Shown here in pieces: positions 47,097 through 55,028 of a DNA stretch of 64,000 bases. The notes below the pieces were generated by a model that saw only the letters and a list, made by a program, of their open reading frames with translations, searched no databases and was not told where the DNA came from. The DNA is from Agromyces subbeticus DSM 16689. GTDB taxonomy: Bacteria; Actinomycetota; Actinomycetes; Actinomycetales; Microbacteriaceae. The stretch is from contig NZ_ATXG01000009.1 in NCBI RefSeq assembly GCF_000421565.1, positions 1 through 64,000 of the forward strand. Direction: 5' to 3'. Position 1 is the first letter of the stretch; each line of letters begins with the position of its first letter. Made by a program: the position numbers and the translations under genes.

Positions 47097-48482
47097 TCAG
47101 GCGACGACGGGCGTCGTGGCGACGGCGTCGGCCGCCCCGGTAAAGACCGACTCCTCGATCGCGCCGACGGCGACGAGCGAGAACGGTCGGGCGGCGAGAT
47201 CGGCCGCGAGGTGCTGCACGTCGGCGGCGGCGACGAGTGCGATGCGGCGCAGGGCCTCGTCGAGGTCGGCGAACTCGCCGAGCGTCAACTCGGCGCGGCC
47301 GAGCCGGGACATGCGCGTGTCGGAGTCTTCGAGTGCAAGCGCCGAGGCGCCCGCGAGCTGCCCCGCAGCCCGGCGCAACTCGTCGGCGGTGACGCCGTGC
47401 TCGGCGAGCCGCTCGAGTTCGTCGCGCATGAGCGACGCGACGGTGCCGGCCTTGGCGGGGGCGCACCCCGCATACATGCCGAAGAGGCCGGCGTCGGAGT
47501 AGCCCGGCGCGAAGGAGTAGACCGAGTAGGCGAGGCCGCGGCGCTCGCGCACCTGCTGGAACAACCGTGACGACATGCCGGATCCGAAGATCGCGTTCAG
47601 CACGCTCATCGTGGGTCGTCGATCGTCGGTCGCGACGAGGCCGGGCACGCCGAGCAGGAGGTTCACCTGTTCGGTCGGCCGTGAGACCACGGTGACGGCG
47701 GCACCGGCTTCGAGTGGCGAGGGCGCGGTCGAGCGTCGCTCCACCGGCACTCCGGGGGCGGCCGGATCCCAACCGGCGGTCGCGAGCGCGCGATCGAGCT
47801 CGGCGAGCAGCAGGTCGTGATCGACCGCGCCGGCGACCGTGACGACGAGGTCTTGCGGGCGATAGTTCGCCCGGTAGTGCTCCCACACGCCGTCGCGGGT
47901 CGCGCTGCGGATGGTCGCCGGGCTGCCGCCGATCGGCCGACCGAGCGGGTGCGGGCCGAGCACGGCCTCGAAGAAGCGCTCGTTCGCCACGTCACCCGGG
48001 TCGTCGCCCGCCATCGAGAGCTCTTCGAGGATCACGCCTCGCTCGCTCTCGAACTCGTCGGGGTCGAGCAGCGACGAGGTGAACATGTCGGCCAGCACGG
48101 CGACCGCCATGGGCAGATCGCGGTCTTGCACCTTGGCGTAGTAGCAGGTGTACTCCTTCGCGGTGAGCGCGTTGTGCTCGCCGCCCACGGCATCGAAGGA
48201 GATCGCGATGTCGAGGGCCGAGCGCGTGCTCGTGCCCTTGAAGAGCAGATGCTCGAGGAAGTGGGTCGAACCGTACGTCGCTGGCCGCGCGGCATCCGCT
48301 CGCTGCTCGTCGCGCGAGCCGACGGCGACCCAGAACCCGATGGTCGCGCTGCGGCTACCGGGCACCTGCTCGCTCAGCACCCGTACGCCCGATGGGAGCA
48401 CGCTGCGCCGAACTCGCGCGTCGCCGGCGGCCGTGAACGAGAGTTCGGCCTGGCCGAGTGGGAGGTCGACAGCGCCGTTCAT
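47097..48482 (-). CDS. M16 family zinc peptidase (mitochondrial-processing-peptidase-like)
   Basis: A 461-residue zinc peptidase with the inverted motif HFLEHLLFKG (HxxEH), distal Glu in the following helix (ERGVILEELSMAGDD) and the second half-domain (FGSGMSSRLFQQVRERRGLAYSVYS). In actinobacteria it commonly follows pnp; the gene upstream here is instead an aldo/keto reductase. TAGGCT-N7-ATG start rules out the longer upstream reading. Confidence 0.93.
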   Translation of the reverse strand: MNGAVDLPLGQAELSFTAAGDARVRRSVLPSGVRVLSEQVPGSRSATIGFWVAVGSRDEQRADAARPATYGSTHFLEHLLFKGTSTRSALDIAISFDAVGGEHNALTAKEYTCYYAKVQDRDLPMAVAVLADMFTSSLLDPDEFESERGVILEELSMAGDDPGDVANERFFEAVLGPHPLGRPIGGSPATIRSATRDGVWEHYRANYRPQDLVVTVAGAVDHDLLLAELDRALATAGWDPAAPGVPVERRSTAPSPLEAGAAVTVVSRPTEQVNLLLGVPGLVATDDRRPTMSVLNAIFGSGMSSRLFQQVRERRGLAYSVYSFAPGYSDAGLFGMYAGCAPAKAGTVASLMRDELERLAEHGVTADELRRAAGQLAGASALALEDSDTRMSRLGRAELTLGEFADLDEALRRIALVAAADVQHLAADLAARPFSLVAVGAIEESVFTGAADAVATTPVVA

Positions 48483-48553
48483 CCGGATCAGCCTATGCCA
48501 CCGGCGTCGGGAATGCTCGGCCGACGCGGTGCAGGTTCGGAGCCGCCGCCGGA

Positions 48554-49645
48554 TCAGTCGGAGGCGCGGTCGAGCTCGACGATCTCCGAACGCTGCAGTT
48601 CGACGGATGCCGCGGCGATCAGCGCGTCGACCTGATCGGGCCGGCTCGCACTGACCACCGGCGCGACGACCGTGGGCTTGGCGAGGAGCCACGCGAGGGC
48701 GATCGTCGCCGGCTGCACGCCGTGGGCGAATGCGACCTGATCGATCGCGGCCAGCACGCGGTGCCCGCGCCGCCCGAGGTGGCGCGCCTGACGCTCGCCG
48801 CGCGCATCGTGACGCACCTCGGCACGCCGACGCACGTTGCCGCCGAGGAACCCGTTCGCGAGACCGAAGTACGGCAGCACCGCGAGCCCCTGGGCGTGCG
48901 CGACGAGTTCGGGCGCACCTTCGAAGGGGCGTCGTTCCATGAGGTTGTACTTCGTGGTGAGCGCCTGGAAGCGCGGCAGCCCGTTGGCGGCGAGCACGCG
49001 CGCCTCGATCAGTCGTTCGGGAGCGAAGTCGGCGGCGCCGATGGCCCGCACCTTGCCGGCCGAGATGAGGGCGTCGACGGCGCCGAGGCTCTCTTCGAGG
49101 GGCACCGCCGCGTCGTCGCCGTGGAAGTAGAGCAGGTCGATGCGTTCGATGCCGAGACGTGACAGCGAGTCGTCGACGGCCGCGGCGATGTCGACCGGCG
49201 ACAGGCCCCGGTGATCGGGGTGGTGCCCGACCTTCGTCGCGACGGTCATGCGATCACGCGTGCCGCGCGACGACATCCACATGCCGATGATCGACTCGCT
49301 GCGGCCCGCGGCGTAGCTGTCGGCGGTGTCGATGAGCGAGCCGCCGATGCCGGCGAATCGATCGAGCACGTCGAAGGCCTGCTCGGTGCTGAGCGTCCAA
49401 CCGAAGGTGCTGGCACCGAGGGCGAGGGGATGCACGTCGATTCCGGTGTCGCCGATGGGCACTCGGTGGGGCATGAGGATGGGCCCCGAGATCGGGTTCG
49501 AGATCAGCACGTCGACGCGCGAGCCGTCGACGGCCGGAGCGGCGAGGGCCTCGGCAGCGTTCTCGCGCGACGGATCTTCGGCGAGCGCGAGGGCAGCGCC
49601 GGCCGCGTTCGCGGTGTGCGGCTGGTAGACGTGTCGTCGGGCCAT
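48554..49645 (-). CDS. aldo/keto reductase
   Basis: A 363-residue NADPH oxidoreductase. The barrel begins at about residue 58 (MPHRVPIGDTGIDVHPLALGASTFGW). DTADSYAAGRSE holds catalytic Asp and Tyr, ATKVGHH the Lys region, and FHGDDAAVP replaces the usual LHRPD-like strand. The first 57 residues are an atypical extension with no recognisable domain. The ATG at 49645 has GGAGG upstream and TAGTCT is a possible -10 box, so the extension is probably real. Divergent from tetR. Confidence 0.88.
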   Translation of the reverse strand: MARRHVYQPHTANAAGAALALAEDPSRENAAEALAAPAVDGSRVDVLISNPISGPILMPHRVPIGDTGIDVHPLALGASTFGWTLSTEQAFDVLDRFAGIGGSLIDTADSYAAGRSESIIGMWMSSRGTRDRMTVATKVGHHPDHRGLSPVDIAAAVDDSLSRLGIERIDLLYFHGDDAAVPLEESLGAVDALISAGKVRAIGAADFAPERLIEARVLAANGLPRFQALTTKYNLMERRPFEGAPELVAHAQGLAVLPYFGLANGFLGGNVRRRAEVRHDARGERQARHLGRRGHRVLAAIDQVAFAHGVQPATIALAWLLAKPTVVAPVVSASRPDQVDALIAAASVELQRSEIVELDRASD

Positions 49646-49774
49646 CTCTCCCCTCCTCCCCAGGATTGACTCCGAGACTACGTGGCGGGGTCGCGAGAAC
49701 CGCGGAACGGCGGGTGAACTGTTATCGAATCGTTTGCAGCGCCCCGCTCGCCTCGGCGACGCTGATGCGGCCGC

Positions 49775-49803
49775 TTGCACTCGACTGAACAACTGTTTAG
49801 CAT
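49775..49803 (+). promoter_or_regulatory. tetR promoter with overlapping operator
   Basis: TTGCAC (49775-49780), 17-bp spacer, TAGCAT (49798-49803). A palindrome CTGAACA-AC-TGTTTAG (49785-49800) fills the spacer and the start of the -10 box. The RNA start would coincide with the ATG at 49811. Confidence 0.65.
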
Positions 49804-49810
49804 CATGAAC

Positions 49811-50536
49811 ATGCGTTCAGCCTCAACCGAAGACGTCACCGCGGCCGCGCGAATTCGCGACGCGGCGATCACGCGATTCGGCGAGCACGGCTACGACGGC
49901 ACGAGCCTGCGCGACATCGCCCGCGATGCCGGAGTCAGCGCTGCCCTCGTGATGCATCACTTCGGCTCCAAAGACGGCTTGCGCCAGGCCTGCGACGAAT
50001 GGCTCGTCGCCGAGCTCATGGGCGAGAAGGCGAAGAGCTCGGCACCGGCGATCGCCGATTCCCTGCGCGGCTGGCTCGACTCGCCCGAGCAGTTCCGGCC
50101 GTTCATCGACTACTTCGCGACCATGCTCGCAGCCGGTGGCGACGGCGGAAACCGGCTCTTCGACCGACTGCTCCGCGAGACGGCCGCGATGCTCGACGAC
50201 GGGGTCGCGAACGGCACGATGCAACCGAGTGCCGACCCCGAGATGCGCGCGATCATGATCACCCTCAACGGGCTCGCTCCATTGCTGCTCCGCGACCAAC
50301 TCACGCGAGTGCTCGGCTCGTCGATCGCGAGCGTCGCCGGCATCCGGCGCATGACCGTGCCGACGCTCGAGCTCTACACGCACGGGCTCTATACGGACTC
50401 GAGCGTGCTCGACGCGGCTCGCATCGCCCTCGAGGGCACGGTCGAAACGGGCGGCACCCTGCGCTCCGACAAGGGGCCCGGCAATCCGAATCAAGACCCC
50501 GACCCTCCGCGCAGCGTGCTCGATCACTCACCCTGA
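49811..50536 (+). CDS. TetR family transcriptional regulator
   Basis: A 241-residue repressor with an N-terminal helix-turn-helix (IRDAAITRFGEHGYDGTSLRDIARDAGVSAALVMHHFGSKDGLRQACDEWL) and a helical effector domain. TAGCAT-N7 places the start at 49811; an ATG at 49805 is the alternative. The palindrome in its promoter is probably its own operator. It precedes the ABC genes by 50 bp on the same strand, so it likely controls that exporter. Confidence 0.93.
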   Translation: MRSASTEDVTAAARIRDAAITRFGEHGYDGTSLRDIARDAGVSAALVMHHFGSKDGLRQACDEWLVAELMGEKAKSSAPAIADSLRGWLDSPEQFRPFIDYFATMLAAGGDGGNRLFDRLLRETAAMLDDGVANGTMQPSADPEMRAIMITLNGLAPLLLRDQLTRVLGSSIASVAGIRRMTVPTLELYTHGLYTDSSVLDAARIALEGTVETGGTLRSDKGPGNPNQDPDPPRSVLDHSP

Positions 50537-50586
50537 CGGTGCTGCACTGCGGCATCCGTCGACGACTCGACTCGACAAGGACTGGA

Positions 50587-51522
50587 ATGACCGCATCTGC
50601 AACGCCCGCTATCACGACGCGCGGGCTCGTCAAGCGCTACGGATCGCGAACCGCGCTCCACGGCATCGACCTCGACATCGCGCGGGGCAACGTCTTCGGT
50701 GTCATCGGCCCGAACGGCGCCGGCAAGACCACGACGATGCGCCTGCTCCTCGACATCATCCGCCCGAGCGGCGGTGAGCTGCGGGTGCTCGGGGAATCGC
50801 CACGGTCGGGCGGTGCTGCGCTCCGCCAGCGCATCGGCTACCTGCCCGGCGAACTGCATCTCGCAACCCGGGCACGCGGGCGGGACTTCCTCGCCCACTA
50901 CGCCGAGATCTCCGGGCCCGTGCGGCTCGGCGTCGTCGACTCGCTCGCCGAGCGCCTCGGACTCGAGCTCGGCCGCCCGGTGCGCAGCCTCTCGAAGGGC
51001 AACAAGCAGAAGCTCGGCCTCGTGCAGGCCTTCATGCACGAACCGGAATTGCTCGTGCTCGATGAACCGACGAGCGGCCTCGACCCGCTCGTGCAGCAGG
51101 AGTTCCTGACGATGCTTCGCGAGGCGAAGGAGCGCGGGCAGACCGTGTTCCTGAGCTCGCACGTGCTGAGCGAGATCCAGCAGGCCGCCGACGAGGTCGC
51201 GGTGCTGCGCGCCGGTCGCATTGTGCAGGTCTCGACCGTCGCGCAGCTGCGGGAGAGCGCAGTGCGCCGGGTTCGCGTCGTCGTGCCCGAGCCATCGGCG
51301 GCACTGGTCGCAGACACGCTCGAGCGGCTGCCGGGCATCACCGGCGTGCGCCGCGTCGCAGACCGACCGCGCGCGGCCGCATTCGAGGCGCAGCTCGACG
51401 CGCATGTCGACACCTTTGTGAAAGCCGTCGGCCGCCATGAGCTCATCGACCTGACGATCGAGGAGCCCGAGCTCGAGCAAGCCGTGCTCGGTCTCTACAA
51501 CGGTGCGGGGGGCGAACGATGA
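50587..51522 (+). CDS. ABC-2 type multidrug exporter ATPase
   Basis: A 311-residue ATPase with GPNGAGKTTTMRLLL, QRIGYLPGE, LSKGNKQKLGLVQAF, LLVLDEPTSGLDP and SSHVLSE. A C-terminal regulatory domain (about 215-311) is of the DUF4162 kind. AAGGA precedes the ATG. Translationally coupled to the permease by ATGA. Confidence 0.95.
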   Translation: MTASATPAITTRGLVKRYGSRTALHGIDLDIARGNVFGVIGPNGAGKTTTMRLLLDIIRPSGGELRVLGESPRSGGAALRQRIGYLPGELHLATRARGRDFLAHYAEISGPVRLGVVDSLAERLGLELGRPVRSLSKGNKQKLGLVQAFMHEPELLVLDEPTSGLDPLVQQEFLTMLREAKERGQTVFLSSHVLSEIQQAADEVAVLRAGRIVQVSTVAQLRESAVRRVRVVVPEPSAALVADTLERLPGITGVRRVADRPRAAAFEAQLDAHVDTFVKAVGRHELIDLTIEEPELEQAVLGLYNGAGGER

Positions 51523-52316
51523 GCCGGGTGCTCCCCCTGTTCCGCCGCAGTCTCGCCGACTCCTGGCGTGGGCTGCTCGGCTGGACGGCCGGCGTCGCAG
51601 CGGCGCTGCTGCTCTACCTGCCGCTCTACCCCTCGCTCGGCGGCGGTGGCCAGCTGCAGAGCATGATCGACTCGATGCCGCCCGAACTCGTGAAGACGCT
51701 CGGCTACGACGCGATCGGCACCGGCGCGGGGTACGCGCAGTCGACGTTCTTCGCGCTCGTCGGCTTCGTGCTGCTCACGATCGCGGGCGTCGGCTGGGGC
51801 ACCGGTGCGATCGCGAACGATGAGGAGAACGGCCAGCTCGAGCTGACGATCGCCCACGGTGTCTCGCGCGGGCAGGTGCTCGCTGAACGCAGCGCCGCTG
51901 TTCTCGTCAAGCTCGCCTGGCTCGGGCTCGTCGCGGTCGTGCTCGTCGCGGTACTGAACGGGCCGTCGGAGCTCGACATCCAGTTCGGCGCCCTCGTCGC
52001 GACGGCGGCGGCGCTCGTCGGACTCACCGCGCTGTCGGCCTCAGCGTCGATCATGGTCGGCGCGGTCTCGGGCCGCCGCAGCTGGGCGCTCGGAGCGGGT
52101 GCCGGCGTCGCCGTGCTGGGGTACGTCTCGAACGCGATCGGCAACCAGACCGACGACCTCGCCTGGCTCCACGACTGGTCGCCGTACTCCTGGGCGTTCG
52201 CCGGCGACCCGCTGACGAACGGCTGGGACTGGCAGATGTGGATGCTGCTCGCCGGAGTCGCGCTCTTCCTGGTCGTCGGATGGCTCGTCTTCCGACGACG
52301 TGACCTGACGGTCTGA
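51519..52316 (+). CDS. ABC-2 type exporter permease
   Basis: A 265-residue permease with six hydrophobic segments, beginning LPLFRRSLADSWRGLLGWTAGVAAALLLYLPLYPSL and ending LFLVVGWLVFRRRDLTV. NDEENGQLELTIAHGVSRGQVLAER between segments 2 and 3 is the family coupling region. Its final 13 codons and stop are repeated immediately downstream. Substrate unknown; drug export is inferred from the TetR neighbour. Confidence 0.92.
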   Translation: MSRVLPLFRRSLADSWRGLLGWTAGVAAALLLYLPLYPSLGGGGQLQSMIDSMPPELVKTLGYDAIGTGAGYAQSTFFALVGFVLLTIAGVGWGTGAIANDEENGQLELTIAHGVSRGQVLAERSAAVLVKLAWLGLVAVVLVAVLNGPSELDIQFGALVATAAALVGLTALSASASIMVGAVSGRRSWALGAGAGVAVLGYVSNAIGNQTDDLAWLHDWSPYSWAFAGDPLTNGWDWQMWMLLAGVALFLVVGWLVFRRRDLTV

Positions 52317-52365
52317 CCGGCAGGATGGCTCGTCTTCCGACGACGTGACCTGACGGTCTGACCGG
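52278..52365. repeat. 43-bp tandem duplication across the ABC permease stop
   Basis: 52278-52320 and 52323-52365 are identical and only two bases apart. The first contains the last permease codons and TGA (52314-52316). Short repeats follow: TCTGACCGG twice, then CGGCCGGGT twice, to about 52399. Confidence 0.95.
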
Positions 52366-52482
52366 TCTGACCGGCCAGGTCGGCCGGGTCGGCCGGGTCG
52401 CACGAGCGAGGGGACGGATGCCGCAGCGCGCGCCGCGGCATCCGTCATCGTCTTCGGTCGTCTCGAATGCGTTGCCGGTCCG
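52366..52482. terminator. convergent gap with inverted repeat
   Basis: GACGGATGCCGC (52416-52427) and GCGGCATCCGTC (52435-52446) form a 12-bp stem around a 7-nt loop between the convergent ABC permease and CitE genes. It is a looped form of the GGATGCCGCGGCATCC motif and may end transcripts from both sides. Confidence 0.55.
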
Positions 52483-53298
52483 TCAGGAGCCGGCGCGCCG
52501 CAGCAACGCCGCGGCCTGGCGCAGCACCGGGGCATCGACCATGTCGCCGCGGAATGCGAAGACCCCAGGGTGCTGCGCCGCCGCGTCGGTGACCGCCCGC
52601 GCCCACTCGAGCTGCTCGGGGTCGGGCCGGTACGCCGCGCGCACGACCTCGACCTGGGTCGGGTGGATGCACGCCGTTGCCGCGAAGCCGACCGCCACGG
52701 CGTCTTCGGCCTCGGCTCGGAGTCCGTCGACGTCGCCGATCTCGAGGTGCACGGTGTCGATCGCGGCGATGTCGTGAGCGGCCGCCGCGAGACACACCTG
52801 GGACCTGGCGTGCCTCGCGACGTCGCGGTAGCGGCCGTCTGGGAATCGGCTCGAGGAGCCGCCGAGCGACGCCACGAGGTCTTCGGCGCCCCACATGAGC
52901 GCCGACACGTTCGGGAGGGCGGCGACCTCGCTCGAGGCGAGCACGCCGCGCGCGGTCTCGCACAGCGCGATGACCTCGAACTCGGCGAGACCGACGAGAT
53001 CGGCCGTGCCCTCGCACTTCGCGAGCATCACGGTGCGGTAGTCGGAACGGGCGATTGCCGCCAGGTCGTCGGCGAGGTGCGGGCCCGAGGCGGGATTCAC
53101 CCGCACGATCACGCGCTCGGGGTCGAGCGGGGTCTCGAGCAGGGCGCGCCGCGCGTCGTGCTTCGCATCGTCGCCGACGGCGTCTTCGAGGTCGAGGATC
53201 ACGGCGTCGGCGCGCTCGAGCGCCTTCGCGTAGCGATCGGGTCGGTCGGCCGGGCAGAAGAGCAGCGCGGGGCCGAACCGGAACGGCGGATGCGTCAT
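52483..53298 (-). CDS. HpcH/HpaI-CitE family beta-hydroxyacyl-CoA lyase
   Basis: A 271-residue CitE-like (beta/alpha)8 lyase: LLFCPADRPDRYAKALERADAVILDLEDAV, VIVRVN, CETARGVLASSEVAALPNVSALMWGAEDL and ACIHPTQVEVV. The mycobacterial counterpart in the same gene order (Rv2498c) is reported as a lyase used in leucine and itaconate breakdown, making a final HMG-CoA or citramalyl-CoA cleavage plausible here. ATG overlaps the MaoC stop. Last gene of the operon. Confidence 0.9.
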   Translation of the reverse strand: MTHPPFRFGPALLFCPADRPDRYAKALERADAVILDLEDAVGDDAKHDARRALLETPLDPERVIVRVNPASGPHLADDLAAIARSDYRTVMLAKCEGTADLVGLAEFEVIALCETARGVLASSEVAALPNVSALMWGAEDLVASLGGSSSRFPDGRYRDVARHARSQVCLAAAAHDIAAIDTVHLEIGDVDGLRAEAEDAVAVGFAATACIHPTQVEVVRAAYRPDPEQLEWARAVTDAAAQHPGVFAFRGDMVDAPVLRQAAALLRRAGS

Positions 53299-53846
53299 CC
53301 GTTCGTCTCGATGCCCGCTGCCCGCTCGGCCCGCTCGGCGACGGCGATCGCGGCCTGGCGTTCGCCCGCCTCGCGGAACCACACGAGCACCGATCGCGTC
53401 GCGTGAGCGACCTCGACGCCGTCTTGATTGCGGCCGGTGTGCCGCAGTGTCACGATGCCCTGCCCGGGCCGCGACGCCGATGGCCGCGTCTCGAGCACGG
53501 TGCTCTCGCTGTAGAGCGTGTCGCCGTGGAACAGCGGCGCCGGGAACGCGACCTCGGTGAAGCCGAGGTTCGCGACGATCGTGCCCTGCGTGAGCTGGGC
53601 GACGGATGCCCCGACGATCGTCGCGAGGGTGAACATCGAGTTCACGAGCCGCTGGCCGAACGGCTGGGTGGCCGACCATGCCGCATCGAGGTGCAGCGCC
53701 TGCGTGTTCATCGTGAGCGTCGTGAAGAGCACATTGTCGGTCTCGGTGACCGTGCGCCCCGGCCGGTGCAGGTAGCGCGTGCCGGGTTCGAACTCCTCGA
53801 ACCAGAGACCGCGCTCCACGACCTCGCGCATCGGGACATCCGTCAT
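53295..53846 (-). CDS. MaoC family dehydratase
   Basis: A 183-residue hot-dog hydratase: FEEFEPGTRYLHRPGRTVTETDNVLFTTLTMNTQALHLDAAWS (catalytic Asp/His region), FGQRLVNSMFTLATIVG and FHGDTLYSESTV. By position it would hydrate 3-methylglutaconyl-CoA (or mesaconyl/itaconyl-CoA) ahead of the CitE-like lyase. GGAGGT precedes the ATG. 9 bp after the dehydrogenase. Confidence 0.92.
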   Translation of the reverse strand: MTDVPMREVVERGLWFEEFEPGTRYLHRPGRTVTETDNVLFTTLTMNTQALHLDAAWSATQPFGQRLVNSMFTLATIVGASVAQLTQGTIVANLGFTEVAFPAPLFHGDTLYSESTVLETRPSASRPGQGIVTLRHTGRNQDGVEVAHATRSVLVWFREAGERQAAIAVAERAERAAGIETNG

Positions 53847-53855
53847 GGCGACCTC

Positions 53856-55028
53856 CTACTCGAGCCCGAGCTCACGTGCGATGACCATGAGCTGCACTTC
53901 GTTGGTGCCCTCGCCGATCTCGAGGATCTTCGAGTCACGGTAGTGCCTCGCCACGAGACTCTCGTTCATGAACCCCATGCCGCCGAAGATCTGCGTGGCA
54001 TCGCGTGCGTTGAGCATGGCGGCATCGCTCGCGACGAGCTTCGCGATCGCGGCCTCCTTCTTGAACGGGAGGCCGGCGTCGACGCGACGGGCCGCGTCGT
54101 GCCAGGCGAGCCGGGAGGTGTGCACGCGCGCCTGCATCTGGGCGATCGTGAACGCGATGTACTGGTGCGAGGCGATGGGCACTCCGAAGACGTTGCGCGT
54201 CTTGGCGTAGGCGACGGCCTCGTCGAGGCAGCCCTGCGCGGCGCCCGTCGCGAGGGCGGCGATCGCCACGCGCCCCTCGTCGAGCGCACGAAGGAAGTTG
54301 GCGAAGCCGCGGCCCCGCTCGCCGAGCAGGTTGGCAGCGGGCACCCGCACGTCGTCGAACGTGAGCGGGTGCGTGTCCGAGGCGCGCCACCCCGACTTGT
54401 CGTACCCCGGCGCAACGGTGAATCCGGGAGTGCCGTTCGGCACGATGATCGTCGACAGCTCCTTGGAGACCGAGCCGTCGGGGCGTGTGCGCTCCCCCGT
54501 CACGGCGGTCACGGTGACGAAGCTCGTGATCGGTGTGCCCGAGTTGGTGATGAACTGCTTCGAGCCGTTGACGACCCACTCGTCGCCGTCGAGCACTGCC
54601 GTCGTGCGGGTGGCGCCGGCATCGGAACCCGCCTCCGATTCCGTGAGGCCGAACCCGGCGAGCGCGCGACCGGCGACGAGGTCGGGCAGGCGCTCGGCCT
54701 TCTGCTCCTCGGTTCCATGACGGAAGATCGGCATGGCTCCCAGCCCGACGGCGGCCTCGAGGGTGATCGCGATCGACTGGTCGACGCGGGCGAGGGCTTC
54801 GATCGCGAGTCCGAGCGCCATGTAGTCGCCGCCCTGGCCACCGTACTGCTCGGGGAACGGGAGGCCGAAGAGGCCGAGTTCGCCCATCTGGGCGACGACG
54901 TCCATCGACAGGGTGTGGCTGCGGTCGGCCTCGTACGACTGCGGAGCGACCACGGTGTCGGCGAACTCGCAGACCATGTCGTACAGCTGGACTTCCTCGG
55001 GACTCAGGTCGTGCATCATGTTCCTCAT
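53856..55028 (-). CDS. acyl-CoA dehydrogenase (probable isovaleryl-CoA dehydrogenase)
   Basis: A 390-residue FAD enzyme with AGFGLTESEAGSDAGATRTTAV (acyl/FAD site), FITNSGTP, GGMGFMNESLVARHYRDSKILEIGEGTNEVQ. E373 in EGT is the SCAD-type catalytic position; a second Glu in ALDEGRVAIAA sits near the G-helix position used by isovaleryl-CoA dehydrogenase. Leucine-pathway role is inferred from the neighbouring carboxylase, MaoC and CitE genes, the order of fadE19 in mycobacteria. ATG overlaps the carboxylase stop. Confidence 0.92.
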   Translation of the reverse strand: MRNMMHDLSPEEVQLYDMVCEFADTVVAPQSYEADRSHTLSMDVVAQMGELGLFGLPFPEQYGGQGGDYMALGLAIEALARVDQSIAITLEAAVGLGAMPIFRHGTEEQKAERLPDLVAGRALAGFGLTESEAGSDAGATRTTAVLDGDEWVVNGSKQFITNSGTPITSFVTVTAVTGERTRPDGSVSKELSTIIVPNGTPGFTVAPGYDKSGWRASDTHPLTFDDVRVPAANLLGERGRGFANFLRALDEGRVAIAALATGAAQGCLDEAVAYAKTRNVFGVPIASHQYIAFTIAQMQARVHTSRLAWHDAARRVDAGLPFKKEAAIAKLVASDAAMLNARDATQIFGGMGFMNESLVARHYRDSKILEIGEGTNEVQLMVIARELGLE

